From Ilyomonas limi (GTDB lineage Bacteria; Bacteroidota; Bacteroidia; Chitinophagales; Chitinophagaceae), in NCBI RefSeq assembly GCF_005233845.1, contig NZ_SZQL01000007.1, positions 124,001-188,000 of the forward strand: a stretch of DNA of 64,000 nt. Direction: 5' to 3'. This document shows positions 1 through 8,817 of this stretch, piece after piece. Under the pieces are notes generated by a model. It had not been told where the DNA came from. It saw nothing but the letters and a program-made list of their open reading frames with translations, and made no database searches. The stretch's first letter is position 1, and every line of letters begins with the position of its first letter. The position numbers and the translations under genes are program-made.

Positions 1-804
1 TTGCAGGTGCATAGCATTGGCAATAATGCTCAGCTTGCCGGCGAGAAAATTTATTTCAAAAATATCCGCATCAAAACAACCGGCATCAAGCCTGCTCCAT
101 TTCCAAAGAATGTGTATGTAGTAAATAATATTCCTAATTCTTTGAGTAATTATGAAAAGAACAGCGGCTGGAAATTGTTGTTTGATGGGGTGGATAGCAA
201 AGGCTGGCGTGGCGCTTACAAAGATGCTTTTCCAACCAGCGAATGGGTAATCAGAGATGGTACTATCACTGTGCTTTCGTCCGCAGGAAAAGAGGGCGGC
301 AATGCGGGTGATATTGTTACCTTAGACCAGTACAGTGCGTTTGATTTATCTTTTCAATTTAAGCTCACGCCGGGTGCCAACAGCGGGGTAAAATACTTTG
401 TAACCTTAACCGAAAACAACACCGGCTCTGCTATTGGCTTAGAATATCAGGTACTGGACGATTCGTTGCATCCCGATGCAAAACTGGGCAAAAATGGCGA
501 TAGAACGATGGCTTCTTTGTACGATTTAATTCCTGCAAACAAGCAAAAACGTTTTATACATCAGCCCGGCGAGTGGAATACCGGCCGCATTGTGGTGTAC
601 CCTAATAATCATGTAGAGCATTATCTAAATGGCGTTAAAGTGCTGGAGTATGAGAGAGGTTCGAAAGAATTTAGAGCATTGGTTGCAGAAAGCAAATACA
701 AGATATGGCCAAACTTTGGCGAAGCCAAACAAGGACATATTTTATTGCAGGACCACGGCAACGAAGTGAGCTTTAGAAGCATTAAGATAAGAGTGATGAA
801 GTAG
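1..804 (+). CDS. 3-keto-disaccharide hydrolase-like (DUF1080) protein, 5' end outside window
   Basis: The gene is open at the window edge, so the first codon (TTG) is probably an internal Leu. The first ~25 visible residues (LQVHSIG... to KIYFKNIRIKT) look like the closing strand of one DUF1080 lectin-like jelly-roll domain. After a ~30-residue linker a second domain starts at WKLLFDG and runs to the C-terminus, so the full protein probably has two tandem domains. DUF1080 proteins are now known as 3-keto-disaccharide hydrolases or sugar-binding modules, usually exported. The Gfo/Idh/MocA oxidoreductase downstream fits a 3-keto-sugar pathway. The pathway role is inferred from family and context; the domain call is fairly sure. 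Confidence 0.8.
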   Translation: MQVHSIGNNAQLAGEKIYFKNIRIKTTGIKPAPFPKNVYVVNNIPNSLSNYEKNSGWKLLFDGVDSKGWRGAYKDAFPTSEWVIRDGTITVLSSAGKEGGNAGDIVTLDQYSAFDLSFQFKLTPGANSGVKYFVTLTENNTGSAIGLEYQVLDDSLHPDAKLGKNGDRTMASLYDLIPANKQKRFIHQPGEWNTGRIVVYPNNHVEHYLNGVKVLEYERGSKEFRALVAESKYKIWPNFGEAKQGHILLQDHGNEVSFRSIKIRVMK

Positions 805-969
805 CGTCTTTTTGAACCACAGAGAGCAGGGAGTGCCACACTGGAGGAGCAGAGAGAAAAGTTATTTGTGTAACCCCGTGAACAAATTCCTTTAACGCTG
901 GGATTATTTAAAACTCACTGTTCAGAATTATATACTACATCTTGTATTTTACATTTTTAATTTTAATAA

Positions 970-2283
970 ATGATTCGCAGACAATTCATAAAAGATGCTT
1001 CGCTGGCAGCTGCCGGTATTACCATATTAAACTTTCCGGTGTTTGGCAAAAATGCGCCGAGCAATAAAGTGGTGCTTGCTATTTCCGGCGTAAACAGCCG
1101 CGGCGCTTACTTAGCCCAATGCTACTCGCAACTCCCCAATGTGGAAGTGGCGTATATATGCGATGTGGAAGATGGCGCTATTGCCAATGGATTGAAAGCT
1201 TTGAAAGACGCACCGCGCAAACCTACGGTTGTAAAAGACATCCGCAAGTTGGTGGCGCAAAACGATTTTGATGCATTGGTCATTGCTATGCCCGATCATT
1301 GGCACACGCCGGCAGCCATCTTAGGCGCCGCTCATGGCAAGCATGTATATGTAGAAAAACCCTGCGGGCATAACCCGTATGAAGGCGAGTTGTTGCAAAA
1401 GGCTGTAAATAAATACAATAAATTAGTACAAATGGGCAACCAGCGCCGCTCGATGCCAACGCTGATACAGGCTGCCAAAGAAGTGCACGATGGTATTATT
1501 GGCAATGCTTATTTTGCCAAAGCATGGTATGCCAATAACCGTAAGTCTATTGGTCATGGCAAAGTAGTGCCGGTGCCACCTACACTCGATTTTGAGCTGT
1601 GGCAAGGTCCTGCCCCACGCAAAGAATATGTAGATAATTTAGTGCATTACAACTGGCACTGGCGCTGGAACTGGGGTACTGGCGAAGCCTGCAACAACGG
1701 CACGCACGAAATAGATTGTTGCCGCTGGTTTTTAGGAGTTGATTTTCCCACCAAAGTAACATCGGCAGGCGGGCGTTATGCGTTTAATGATGACTGGCAA
1801 ACGCCGGATACTCAAGTGGCTGCATTTGAGTTTGGCGATAAAAAATCAATTACCTGGGAAAGCCGCAGTTGCAATCCGTTTCCGGTGGAAGGTGCGGGCA
1901 GAGGATTTATTATTTATGGCGATAAAGGAACACTGGTAAATGATGGCGGCGGTGAATATAAAATATTTGATGCTGATAATAAACTGGTAAAAGAAATAAA
2001 AAGCGATACCAAAGCAGATGCAAGCAATACGGTAAGCAGTACCGGCAACTTAGACTTCTACCATTTCCATAATTTTATTGACAGTATTCGTGGCGAAGCA
2101 ACGTTGAATTCACCGATTAGCGAGGGAAGTAAGAGTGTATTACTTTGTCACCTGGCCAATATTGCGCAGCGTACCGGCACTGCCTTGCATTGCAATCCGC
2201 AGGATGGACATATTTTAAACAATGAAGCGGCAATGCAATTGTGGAAAAGAACATACGAAAAAGGCTGGGAGCCAATAGTGTAA
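970..2283 (+). CDS. Gfo/Idh/MocA family oxidoreductase with Tat-like signal
   Basis: A 437-residue NAD(P)-dependent sugar dehydrogenase-type protein. It begins with a twin-arginine-like leader (RRQFIK at residues 3-8, then a short hydrophobic stretch to about 25), so it is probably exported already folded. The Rossmann part starts near residue 33 (glycine-rich GVNSRG at 40-45) and carries the family EKP motif at 129-131. The C-terminal half has the usual alpha/beta substrate domain with a conserved His-rich segment (GTHEIDCC). It lies 165 bases after the DUF1080 gene on the same strand, consistent with 3-keto-sugar formation followed by hydrolysis. The substrate is unknown. Confidence 0.88.
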   Translation: MIRRQFIKDASLAAAGITILNFPVFGKNAPSNKVVLAISGVNSRGAYLAQCYSQLPNVEVAYICDVEDGAIANGLKALKDAPRKPTVVKDIRKLVAQNDFDALVIAMPDHWHTPAAILGAAHGKHVYVEKPCGHNPYEGELLQKAVNKYNKLVQMGNQRRSMPTLIQAAKEVHDGIIGNAYFAKAWYANNRKSIGHGKVVPVPPTLDFELWQGPAPRKEYVDNLVHYNWHWRWNWGTGEACNNGTHEIDCCRWFLGVDFPTKVTSAGGRYAFNDDWQTPDTQVAAFEFGDKKSITWESRSCNPFPVEGAGRGFIIYGDKGTLVNDGGGEYKIFDADNKLVKEIKSDTKADASNTVSSTGNLDFYHFHNFIDSIRGEATLNSPISEGSKSVLLCHLANIAQRTGTALHCNPQDGHILNNEAAMQLWKRTYEKGWEPIV

Positions 2284-2360
2284 AAGTGCGCTTTTTACAA
2301 GCAGCAATGGGTAAAGCTGCAAGCTTATTGCAGTCTTATATTGCGCAACATGTATTTCTC

Positions 2361-2401
2361 CTTTACAAAGCTAATGGCTTATAGCCTAAAGCTTTGTAAA
2401 G
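2361..2401. terminator. Long hairpin between convergent genes
   Basis: A perfect 12-base stem (CTTTACAAAGCT with AGCTTTGTAAAG) encloses a second small stem (GGCT/AGCC). It sits between the convergent oxidoreductase and sensor genes, where a bidirectional terminator is expected. The flanking T-runs are short, so termination strength is uncertain. Confidence 0.55.
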
Positions 2402-2406
2402 TACTT

Positions 2407-3243
2407 TTATACCTTTTCGGTTTTCATAATTATTTCTCTTAAACGCATATCCAAATCCTGCACCGAAGCAACCATCATTGGCCAACAGTTTATAAAAAAT
2501 TCTTCCTCAGATATTAAGGGCTTTAACTGCATCAAACCCATAATACGCGTCAGCGGCTCGCGGATGTTGTGCGAGTTAAACTGTATAATATCTATCAACT
2601 GTTTATTAAGCTGGGTAAGCTCACGCGTACGCTCTTCAATTATCTTTTCCTGTCCTTTTACCAGCTCACTAATGGTGGCATTGCTCGCCTCCAGTTGCTT
2701 GTTGGTAAGCCTGAGGTCGGCTTCATTTTTTTGTATTGTTTGCAACAAATGAATAAGGCGCATTTTAGTAAACAGCATCTCGCTGATTGTTTTTACCATC
2801 GGTATATGCTTCCTCGAAAAAGGCCTTTCTTCATCAGCGAGTATCGTTATTAAAATGCCTGCTTCATCACCATAATTCATTTTCCAGCCCCACAGTTTAT
2901 CTATCTTACCTTTATAAGGTATGTTTTGCAAAACTGCGCCGTGCTCAGTAGCGTTGAGGCGCAATGGCAGCCCTTCATAATAAAGCAACTTTTCCACATC
3001 CCACAACAGTTGATGTGTGCCGGTGATTACGGCGGGCATTTCGTTGGTAATGGTGTAACAAACAAAATTGTTTTGCTGAAAATAAGTAATGCGGCATACA
3101 CAGCAGTTAAACAGGAGCTTTATATTGTTTTGCAGCATAAGTTGTATATCGGAAAGTGAATTTGCATTATTGAGTTCAATGGAAAAATGTGACAGGCTAT
3201 CGTATAAAGCACGATATTCTAATTGGGTATCGGTAATCATCAT
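2407..3243 (-). CDS. GAF-like/coiled-coil sensor protein with HisKA H-box but no ATPase domain
   Basis: 278 residues. The first ~165 residues resemble a GAF-type sensory domain, followed by a coiled coil (about 165-215) and a dimerisation helix with an H-box-like sequence, FNSHNIREPLTRIMGL, near residue 220. The protein stops about 55 residues later, with no N, G1 or G2 boxes of a HATPase domain. The ending (LREIIMKTE) resembles a recurring Bacteroidota group of ATPase-less sensor proteins, so it may be complete rather than truncated. It could accept phosphate from another kinase or act as a scaffold. No partner response regulator is nearby. Confidence 0.6.
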   Translation of the reverse strand: MMITDTQLEYRALYDSLSHFSIELNNANSLSDIQLMLQNNIKLLFNCCVCRITYFQQNNFVCYTITNEMPAVITGTHQLLWDVEKLLYYEGLPLRLNATEHGAVLQNIPYKGKIDKLWGWKMNYGDEAGILITILADEERPFSRKHIPMVKTISEMLFTKMRLIHLLQTIQKNEADLRLTNKQLEASNATISELVKGQEKIIEERTRELTQLNKQLIDIIQFNSHNIREPLTRIMGLMQLKPLISEEEFFINCWPMMVASVQDLDMRLREIIMKTEKV

Positions 3244-3245
3244 GT

Positions 3246-3496
3246 TTAAAAATTTTGGTACTGCCTGTTACAGCAGTATTTATGCGTTGGATATAAGCGA
3301 TATTGGCCATACACCTCCTGCTCAATAAGTTGGTATTGGCCGGCAGATGCCTGTTGTAAAGCTGTTAAAAGCTATTGCAAACAGCTTATCCAATTGGTTT
3401 TACATACCACATCTGCTTCAATGGTAGTGCATTCACCTCCGCAAAAGCATTGTTGTATGCAATAGCACTCAATATGATTGCTGATAAAGTTGTCAT
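3246..3496 (-). pseudogene. Possible decayed small secreted-protein gene
   Basis: In the 504-base gap after the sensor gene, the minus strand has an ATG at 3494-3496 starting a 36-codon frame with a signal-like hydrophobic start (MTTLSAIILSAIAYNNAFA). A second frame then continues with plausible coding (Gln- and Tyr-rich, ending NRQYQNF) to a stop at 3246. One or two frame changes would be needed to join them. No family is recognised. It may equally be chance; nothing else coding is seen from 3244 to 3747. Confidence 0.22.
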
Positions 3497-3747
3497 CTGA
3501 TATTGGTTATAAGATATGGATTTTATAAAACAAACAGGATTCATTGCTTGTTCAAACCAAAGTAAAATAAAAAGCGGCTTTTAAGCTGTTCATTCAGTTT
3601 CTTTTAAGCAAGGTTTAATAACAATATGTGCCTGCAAGAAAAGCAGTATTGTATAATAAACCGTACATACAATTTTGAAAACTCTATTGATCCTTCTACA
3701 AGCAATAAAATAAAAAAACGGCCCGGTTCAGAGACGTTTTTAACTGG

Positions 3748-3939
3748 TTAAATACTATTTGCACCCTTTTTTGTGATATTATGGTCAGCACCGCCCGATT
3801 CATCCTTAGTATGCCTGGATAGCGTTTTTTTACTTACACCTGGTGCTCCTTTTTGACGGCTTTGCTGGCTTTCTCCTTTGTTTTTTGTAGTTGTGCCGTC
3901 GATGCCTTTGCTGCCACTATTTTGCTGATGTTTACTCAT
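3748..3939 (-). CDS. Small basic hydrophilic protein
   Basis: 63 residues, very rich in Lys, Ser, Gly, Gln and Thr, with no hydrophobic segment or signal peptide, so probably cytosolic and intrinsically disordered. No Shine-Dalgarno is visible before the ATG, which is common in this phylum. It stands alone between non-coding stretches, close to another disordered small protein (4218) and a DUF1328 membrane protein (4651). These resemble small stress-associated genes seen in related bacteria, but that link is an inference. No known family is recognised. Confidence 0.5.
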   Translation of the reverse strand: MSKHQQNSGSKGIDGTTTKNKGESQQSRQKGAPGVSKKTLSRHTKDESGGADHNITKKGANSI

Positions 3940-4078
3940 ATTGTTTGTTTTTGATTAAAAGACAGATGTACTGAAAATGTATTAAAGAAATCATGTTTAT
4001 TCCCAAACAAGAAAATGATTGTATTCATTTGTTTATTTGTTTAAAAGATTATACCATAATGCGCAGCATTTACTTTCA

Positions 4079-4103
4079 TTTATAACAATACGATTGTTAT
4101 AAA
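4079..4103. promoter_or_regulatory. Perfect 11-bp inverted repeat upstream of the 4218 gene
   Basis: TTTATAACAAT and ATTGTTATAAA are perfect complements around a 3-base loop. It lies about 115 bases before the start codon at 4218 and could be an operator, or a weak terminator for leftward transcription since the minus strand continues with a T-run. Confidence 0.3.
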
Positions 4104-4217
4104 AAAGCACTAAGAACAGGGTAAAGTGTGGAATAAAAAGAAAGTGGGATATGGCATGATAATTTCGGCGCAGCCTACTGTAAGCGAGATTATAAAACAC
4201 CAATAAAAGGAGGCTTT

Positions 4218-4547
4218 ATGTGGATACAACAATATGATAGCGATGCAGTTCTTCCAATGGGCGATAATTTTAGCAACCCGCCAGCAGAAGTAAACGAAAT
4301 GGAATGGGAAACTGGCTTATTTGAAATAGATGGAACCGGAAAACTGCAAATAACCAGTACCGGCGGCACCAGCGCTGCCGAAGGCGGTATGGGTAGTGGC
4401 AGTGAAAGCGAAAAAGAAAAAGGTGATTTGCAGGAACCTTCAAGTAGCGAAAAAGGAGGCAAACCAAATACCGATCCCAATACCGGTTTTGACCCGGTAA
4501 AAGAAAATATAGATGAAGCAACCGCTAAACGAAACAAGGAAGAATAA
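4218..4547 (+). CDS. Small acidic disordered protein
   Basis: 109 residues, rich in Glu, Gly, Ser and Lys, with no membrane segment. The ATG is chosen because AAAGGAGG ends five bases upstream, one of the few strong Shine-Dalgarno sites in the window. That also favours this strand over the similarly long frame on the opposite strand, which has no such site. Residues 40 to the end are low complexity. It is followed by a strong terminator at 4587-4619. No family is recognised and the function is unknown. Confidence 0.55.
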   Translation: MWIQQYDSDAVLPMGDNFSNPPAEVNEMEWETGLFEIDGTGKLQITSTGGTSAAEGGMGSGSESEKEKGDLQEPSSSEKGGKPNTDPNTGFDPVKENIDEATAKRNKEE

Positions 4548-4586
4548 GCAGGTGTAGAATGGATTTGCTTAACAACCTACAAAAAA

Positions 4587-4619
4587 GCTTCTCTTTTGTT
4601 ACTGCAACAAAAGAGAAGC
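4587..4619. terminator. Bidirectional terminator, 14-bp perfect stem
   Basis: GCTTCTCTTTTGTT and AACAAAAGAGAAGC pair perfectly over a 5-base loop, flanked by A/T-rich tracts on both sides. It lies between the convergent genes at 4218 and 4651. Confidence 0.85.
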
Positions 4620-4650
4620 ATAAAAAATAATGGTACAAACGCCTTAGCTG

Positions 4651-4818
4651 TTACTTGCCAAAGATTTTTGCTCCGAAAATTAGCGTTAATACAAAAAGTA
4701 CAATAAAAATAAAGAACAATACCTTGGCAATAGAAGCTGCACCTTCAGCAATACCGCCAAAACCAAATATTGCTGCGATAATTGAGATAACCAGGAAAAT
4801 AGCTGCCCACTTTAGCAT
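4651..4818 (-). CDS. DUF1328 (YtjA-like) small membrane protein
   Basis: 55 residues starting [16 protein letters not shown], with the [15 protein letters not shown] segment typical of the DUF1328/YtjA family and a second hydrophobic segment ([17 protein letters not shown]). There are two membrane helices separated by a short Gly/Ala turn. The family is widespread, often stress- or starvation-linked, and biochemically uncharacterised. The start is the only ATG in frame. It is convergent with the 4218 gene across a shared terminator. Confidence 0.82.
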   Translation of the reverse strand: MLKWAAIFLVISIIAAIFGFGGIAEGAASIAKVLFFIFIVLFVLTLIFGAKIFGK

Positions 4819-4946
4819 ATAATATAGTTTTAAAGGTTCGTTAAATTATTAAGATAATTTTGTGCCAAAGTGTACAAAACAGCATAAAATAGTTTTATAC
4901 CTTTTCTTTTTCAACATTTTATGCCATTAGATTTAGAGCAAAACAA

Positions 4947-4970
4947 AGCCCTGAGCCAAAGATCAGGGCT
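4947..4970 (-). terminator. Rho-independent terminator of the oxidoreductase gene at 5009
   Basis: An 8-base perfect stem (AGCCCTGA/TCAGGGCT); read leftward it is followed by a T-rich tail (TTTGTTTTG). It lies 39 bases past the stop of the minus-strand gene. Confidence 0.8.
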
Positions 4971-5008
4971 TATCTCAGAGTAAAAAGTAAAGCGCTGCAG
5001 TCTATTTC

Positions 5009-6202
5009 TTACGACAATACACGCTCTTCTATTCTTCCTGTAGTCTTGTTTTTTAATATTAATTTCTTAGCACCAAAGTGCGTCATCTCTTCTTTTATGA
5101 GGTAATGATCGGCATCGTAATCGGTGAGTGTGCTGGGTTTTGTTAAACCTTCTTTACCACGCCAGATGTCCAGTTGCACCGGCTCCCATTGTTTTGTTTT
5201 AGCACTTTTATAAGCCGCATCCAATATAGCATTTACCACATATCCATCATAGAATGTTTCTTTGGGCTCCCTGCCTTCTTCCATGCTTTTAAACATATCC
5301 ATAAACATATGGTTGTAGCCCAACTCGTTTATCTCATCGCCTACCGGAAAAAGCCAGCCACTGTTGCTTTCTGCTTTTTCGGCTACATAATCGGCACCTT
5401 TGCCGGTAGTAAACATTTCAAAACCGGTACGCAAAAAGCTGTTTATCCAAATAGTGCCTTCAGTGCCCATTACTTCATCGCGCAGATCTAATCCGCCGCG
5501 AAATGTCCAGCTTACTTCAAACTGGGCGATAGAGCCGTTTTCATATTTAATTAAGCCAATGGCATGGTCTTCGGCATCAATGGGTTTCACCTGTGTATCT
5601 GCCCAGCACATTACTTCTACCGGCTTTATATCTTTACCAATATAGCTTCTTGTTATCTCCACGCAGTGGCAACCCAAATCGAGAATACAGCCACCGCCGG
5701 CCAGCTCTATATTCCAAAACCATTCGCTGTGCGGGCCAGGATGCGTTTCGCGCGATTTTGCCCATAATATTCTGCCCAAAGCGCCATTTTTTACACTCTC
5801 CATAGCTTTGATAAACTTGGGCGTATAAACCAAATCTTCCAAATACCCATTGAAGATGCCGGCTTGTTCTACTGCTTCCAACATACGTTTTGCTTCGGCG
5901 GCATTGCGACCCAAAGGCTTGGTGGTAATCACTGCCTTCTTGTGCTTGCAGCAAAGCATAACGGCTTCTTCGTGCAGGTTGTTGGGCAATGCAATACATA
6001 CCACTTCCACATCGGGGTTAGAGATGGATTCTTCCATATTGGTAGTTACATGCGGCACGCCATAGTCGTCGGCAAACTTTTGAGCACTTTCCTGCCTGCG
6101 CGAATAAATGCTTACAATCTTATCGGCACTGCGGTTGCCATGCAGTGCATCGGCATAAAAGCGACCAATAAAGCCAGAGCCAAGCATCGCTATTTTTTTC
6201 AT
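5009..6202 (-). CDS. Gfo/Idh/MocA family oxidoreductase
   Basis: 397 residues, cytosolic (no leader). The Rossmann signature GSGFIG is at residues 8-13 and the family motif appears as TKP at 94-96 instead of EKP. The C-terminal half includes a conserved metal/substrate region ([14 protein letters not shown]). The protein should oxidise or reduce a sugar or cyclitol with NAD(P). The next gene upstream (6365, same strand, 162-base gap) is a major facilitator related to nucleoside permeases, often paired with such dehydrogenases in Bacteroidota and probably importing the substrate. The exact substrate cannot be read from sequence. Confidence 0.87.
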   Translation of the reverse strand: MKKIAMLGSGFIGRFYADALHGNRSADKIVSIYSRRQESAQKFADDYGVPHVTTNMEESISNPDVEVVCIALPNNLHEEAVMLCCKHKKAVITTKPLGRNAAEAKRMLEAVEQAGIFNGYLEDLVYTPKFIKAMESVKNGALGRILWAKSRETHPGPHSEWFWNIELAGGGCILDLGCHCVEITRSYIGKDIKPVEVMCWADTQVKPIDAEDHAIGLIKYENGSIAQFEVSWTFRGGLDLRDEVMGTEGTIWINSFLRTGFEMFTTGKGADYVAEKAESNSGWLFPVGDEINELGYNHMFMDMFKSMEEGREPKETFYDGYVVNAILDAAYKSAKTKQWEPVQLDIWRGKEGLTKPSTLTDYDADHYLIKEEMTHFGAKKLILKNKTTGRIEERVLS

Positions 6203-6364
6203 AGTTGGTTATCGTTTTTTATTTGAATATTAATTTTTTGCCACTAAGGCATGAAAGCAGCAATAATAAGTATAAAAATTTAAACACATTCATTTGCATA
6301 TCTATACATCTTCAGGTGGAGTAAGCACATCGTACACCATACAACTAACATCGCACACATATGC

Positions 6365-7591
6365 TTACACCATTTCCACAGCCTCGGCACGCACGGCAGA
6401 ACGTTGATTATCTCTGAAAAAAAGCAGGAAAAACACCAGCACAAAAACGGCAATTCCAGCGGGCACCATCCATGTATTTTTCCAGTTTACTATGTTGTCC
6501 GAAGTAAAGTAATCTTTTACATAACCTGATAGCAAAGTGCCTATCCACATGCCAATACCATAGGTGGCCATAGTAATCATGCCTTGCGCCTGACTTTGTA
6601 TTTGTACACCAGCTTTACTATCGGTATAAATTTGCCCTGTTACAAAAAAGAAATCAAAGCATACGCCATGCAGTATAATGCCTACAAACAGCAGCCAAAG
6701 TAAATCATCGGCATTGCCATAACCAAAACACAGGAAACGCAGCCCCCAGGCAATCATGCCCAGCACAATCATCCATTTTACACCCAAACGTTTAAAGAAA
6801 AACGGAATTAGTAAGATAAAGAATGCCTCGGAAAATTGCCCGAAGGTCATATTGCTGGTTACATTGTTCATACCAGCCTCAGTAAGATACAGGTTGGTAA
6901 AACTGTAATAAAATGAAAGCGGAATGCAGATTAATACTGAAGCAATAAAAAAGATAACAAACGAGCGGTCTTTAAACAATACAAATGCATCGGCACCCAA
7001 TATTTGAGCAAAAGTTGCTTTGGAGCCTTTTGCCTTAGGTGGCGTATTAGGCAAAAAGAAGCTTAACACACCCAACACCAGCGAAGCAACTGCTGCCATT
7101 TTAAATGTAAATCCCAATTCATCGGTACTTAATTTAAACACCTTGTCTATCATCCAGCCGGTAGCAATCCAGCCAATGGTGCCCAGTACGCGTATAGAAG
7201 CAAACTCTTTGCTCGTGTCTTTCATTTGCCTGAAGGCAACCGAATTGGCTAAAGCTAAAGTAGGTGCATAACACAAAGAATATAATAGCAATATCCAGTA
7301 AAAAGCGTCCGGCGATTGAATGGTAGTAAGATAATACAGCAAAGCAGCGCCAATAAGATGTAATATCCCAAGTACACGCTCAGCTGCAAAAAAACGGTCG
7401 GCAATCATACCTACAAAAAAGGGTGAAATGATAGTGGCAATCGCCATAGCACTATATGCAGCACCTACCTGCACACCATCGGCATGTAATACTTTATCTA
7501 AGTAAGTGCCCATCGTTACATACCAGGCACCCCATACAAAAAATTCCAGAAACATCATTAAGGAAAGCTGAACACGTGTAGTTGATTTCAT
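6365..7591 (-). CDS. MFS transporter, nucleoside permease (NupG/XapB)-like
   Basis: 408 residues with about 12 membrane helices. The N-terminal motif MMFLEFFVWGAWYVTMGTYL and the GMIADRFFA loop are typical of the nucleoside:H+ symporter branch. In Bacteroidota, members of this branch often sit beside Gfo/Idh/MocA enzymes and are thought to carry sugars or sugar derivatives rather than nucleosides. Here the oxidoreductase at 5009 follows on the same strand, so a shared transcript and substrate are plausible. The start is the first ATG, with the first helix directly after it. Confidence 0.8.
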   Translation of the reverse strand: MKSTTRVQLSLMMFLEFFVWGAWYVTMGTYLDKVLHADGVQVGAAYSAMAIATIISPFFVGMIADRFFAAERVLGILHLIGAALLYYLTTIQSPDAFYWILLLYSLCYAPTLALANSVAFRQMKDTSKEFASIRVLGTIGWIATGWMIDKVFKLSTDELGFTFKMAAVASLVLGVLSFFLPNTPPKAKGSKATFAQILGADAFVLFKDRSFVIFFIASVLICIPLSFYYSFTNLYLTEAGMNNVTSNMTFGQFSEAFFILLIPFFFKRLGVKWMIVLGMIAWGLRFLCFGYGNADDLLWLLFVGIILHGVCFDFFFVTGQIYTDSKAGVQIQSQAQGMITMATYGIGMWIGTLLSGYVKDYFTSDNIVNWKNTWMVPAGIAVFVLVFFLLFFRDNQRSAVRAEAVEMV

Positions 7592-7887
7592 TAAACAGTA
7601 TTATTATTTAGTAAACAAAGCGTATTGCTCGGCTGATGTGCACTCGTTTATTTATACGCGGCAATATCGTTAAAATATTATTGCAACCCTTATTGAATAA
7701 TGTTGTAACTTAATACTGGTTTTCCACGAAAAATGAGCAGTTTAAGAGATTACTAAAAGCACAATTCTCTGTGCAATCTCCATTTACTCATGTACTCCGC
7801 AGTGAAAACAGCTCCCGAAATAACGGTGAAAAAGTACGAAACAAAAATTTATTTATACTCGTATTCGCACATTATTTTGCACAACGG

Positions 7888-8550
7888 ATGAAACGGACAG
7901 AAGATACATATCAGCACAAAGGCATGCGCCGGCAGCTTATCAACAGCCTGCGCGAAAAAGGCATACAGGACGAACGGGTATTGGAAGCAATGAACAATAT
8001 TCCCCGTCATTGGTTTTTAGATTCAGCTTTTAATAAAATTGCTTACGAAGACCGGGCTTTTCCTATAGGCGAAGGACAAACTATTTCGCAACCTTACACC
8101 GTAGCGTACCAAACACAATTATTGTGTGTAAACCGCGGTGAAAAAATACTGGAAATCGGCACCGGCAGCGCTTATCAGGCAACAGTTTTAGCCGAAATGG
8201 GTGCGCGTGTTTTTACCATTGAACGGCAGAAAAAGTTGTACGACCACTTGCAACGCACTTATGTGTTCAAAGGCAAATATCCCAATCTCAAATTCTTTTA
8301 TGGCGATGGCTTTGAAGGCTTGCCTTCATTTGCACCTTTTGATAAAGTGATCATCACGGCAGCAGCGCCTTTTTTACCACAAAAATTAATAGATCAAATG
8401 CGTGTGGGCGGCATTATGGTAGTACCGTTAGACGATCCTGAACACAAAAGTCAACGTATGTTGCGCATTACCAAAACACCCGATGGCATACAGGAAGAAC
8501 GGTTTGATTTCTTCTCCTTTGTGCCAATGCTGAGTGGAAAGAATCATTAA
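7888..8550 (+). CDS. pcm: Protein-L-isoaspartate O-methyltransferase
   Basis: 220 residues from the ATG at 7888; a GTG-started frame extends 39 codons further up but adds only unconserved sequence, and the family is usually 205-220 long. The enzyme methylates L-isoaspartyl residues with S-adenosylmethionine to start repair of aged proteins. The SAM-binding motif LEIGTGSAYQATV is at about residues 88-100, after the family segment GEGQTISQPY (61-70), and DKVIITAAAPFLPQKL follows. It is cytosolic and appears monocistronic. Confidence 0.93.
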   Translation: MKRTEDTYQHKGMRRQLINSLREKGIQDERVLEAMNNIPRHWFLDSAFNKIAYEDRAFPIGEGQTISQPYTVAYQTQLLCVNRGEKILEIGTGSAYQATVLAEMGARVFTIERQKKLYDHLQRTYVFKGKYPNLKFFYGDGFEGLPSFAPFDKVIITAAAPFLPQKLIDQMRVGGIMVVPLDDPEHKSQRMLRITKTPDGIQEERFDFFSFVPMLSGKNH

Positions 8551-8817
8551 GGAACTTGTGTAGACACAAAGGATTGTTATGCTATTTATTACATTGTCAA
8601 TTAAATAATCTTAATCATCAACAAATGAGATGTTAGCTGATAGCTTTTTACCGGCGGGTATTTCATCATCCGGGAATGGGTGCTTATTTACTACTTTAAA
8701 ATATAACAGCATACTTATACATCTTAGTGCCTTCGCGCCCTTGCGGCATAGTACTTCTCATAATTAGTTTTTTACAATCAATCCTTCACACTTTACTTTG
8801 CAGCATACAACTTGTTT

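Noticed and set aside
4190-4537. 115-codon frame on the minus strand over the small acidic gene
   Set aside because: It overlaps the plus-strand frame that has a strong Shine-Dalgarno site; the Ser/Pro/Leu-rich product looks like an antisense artefact.
8722-8752. Short GCAAGGGCGCGAAGG-type repeat, with similar pieces near 815, 6240 and 49525
   Set aside because: Resembles common low-copy intergenic words of Bacteroidota; the pieces are too short and diverged here to define an element.
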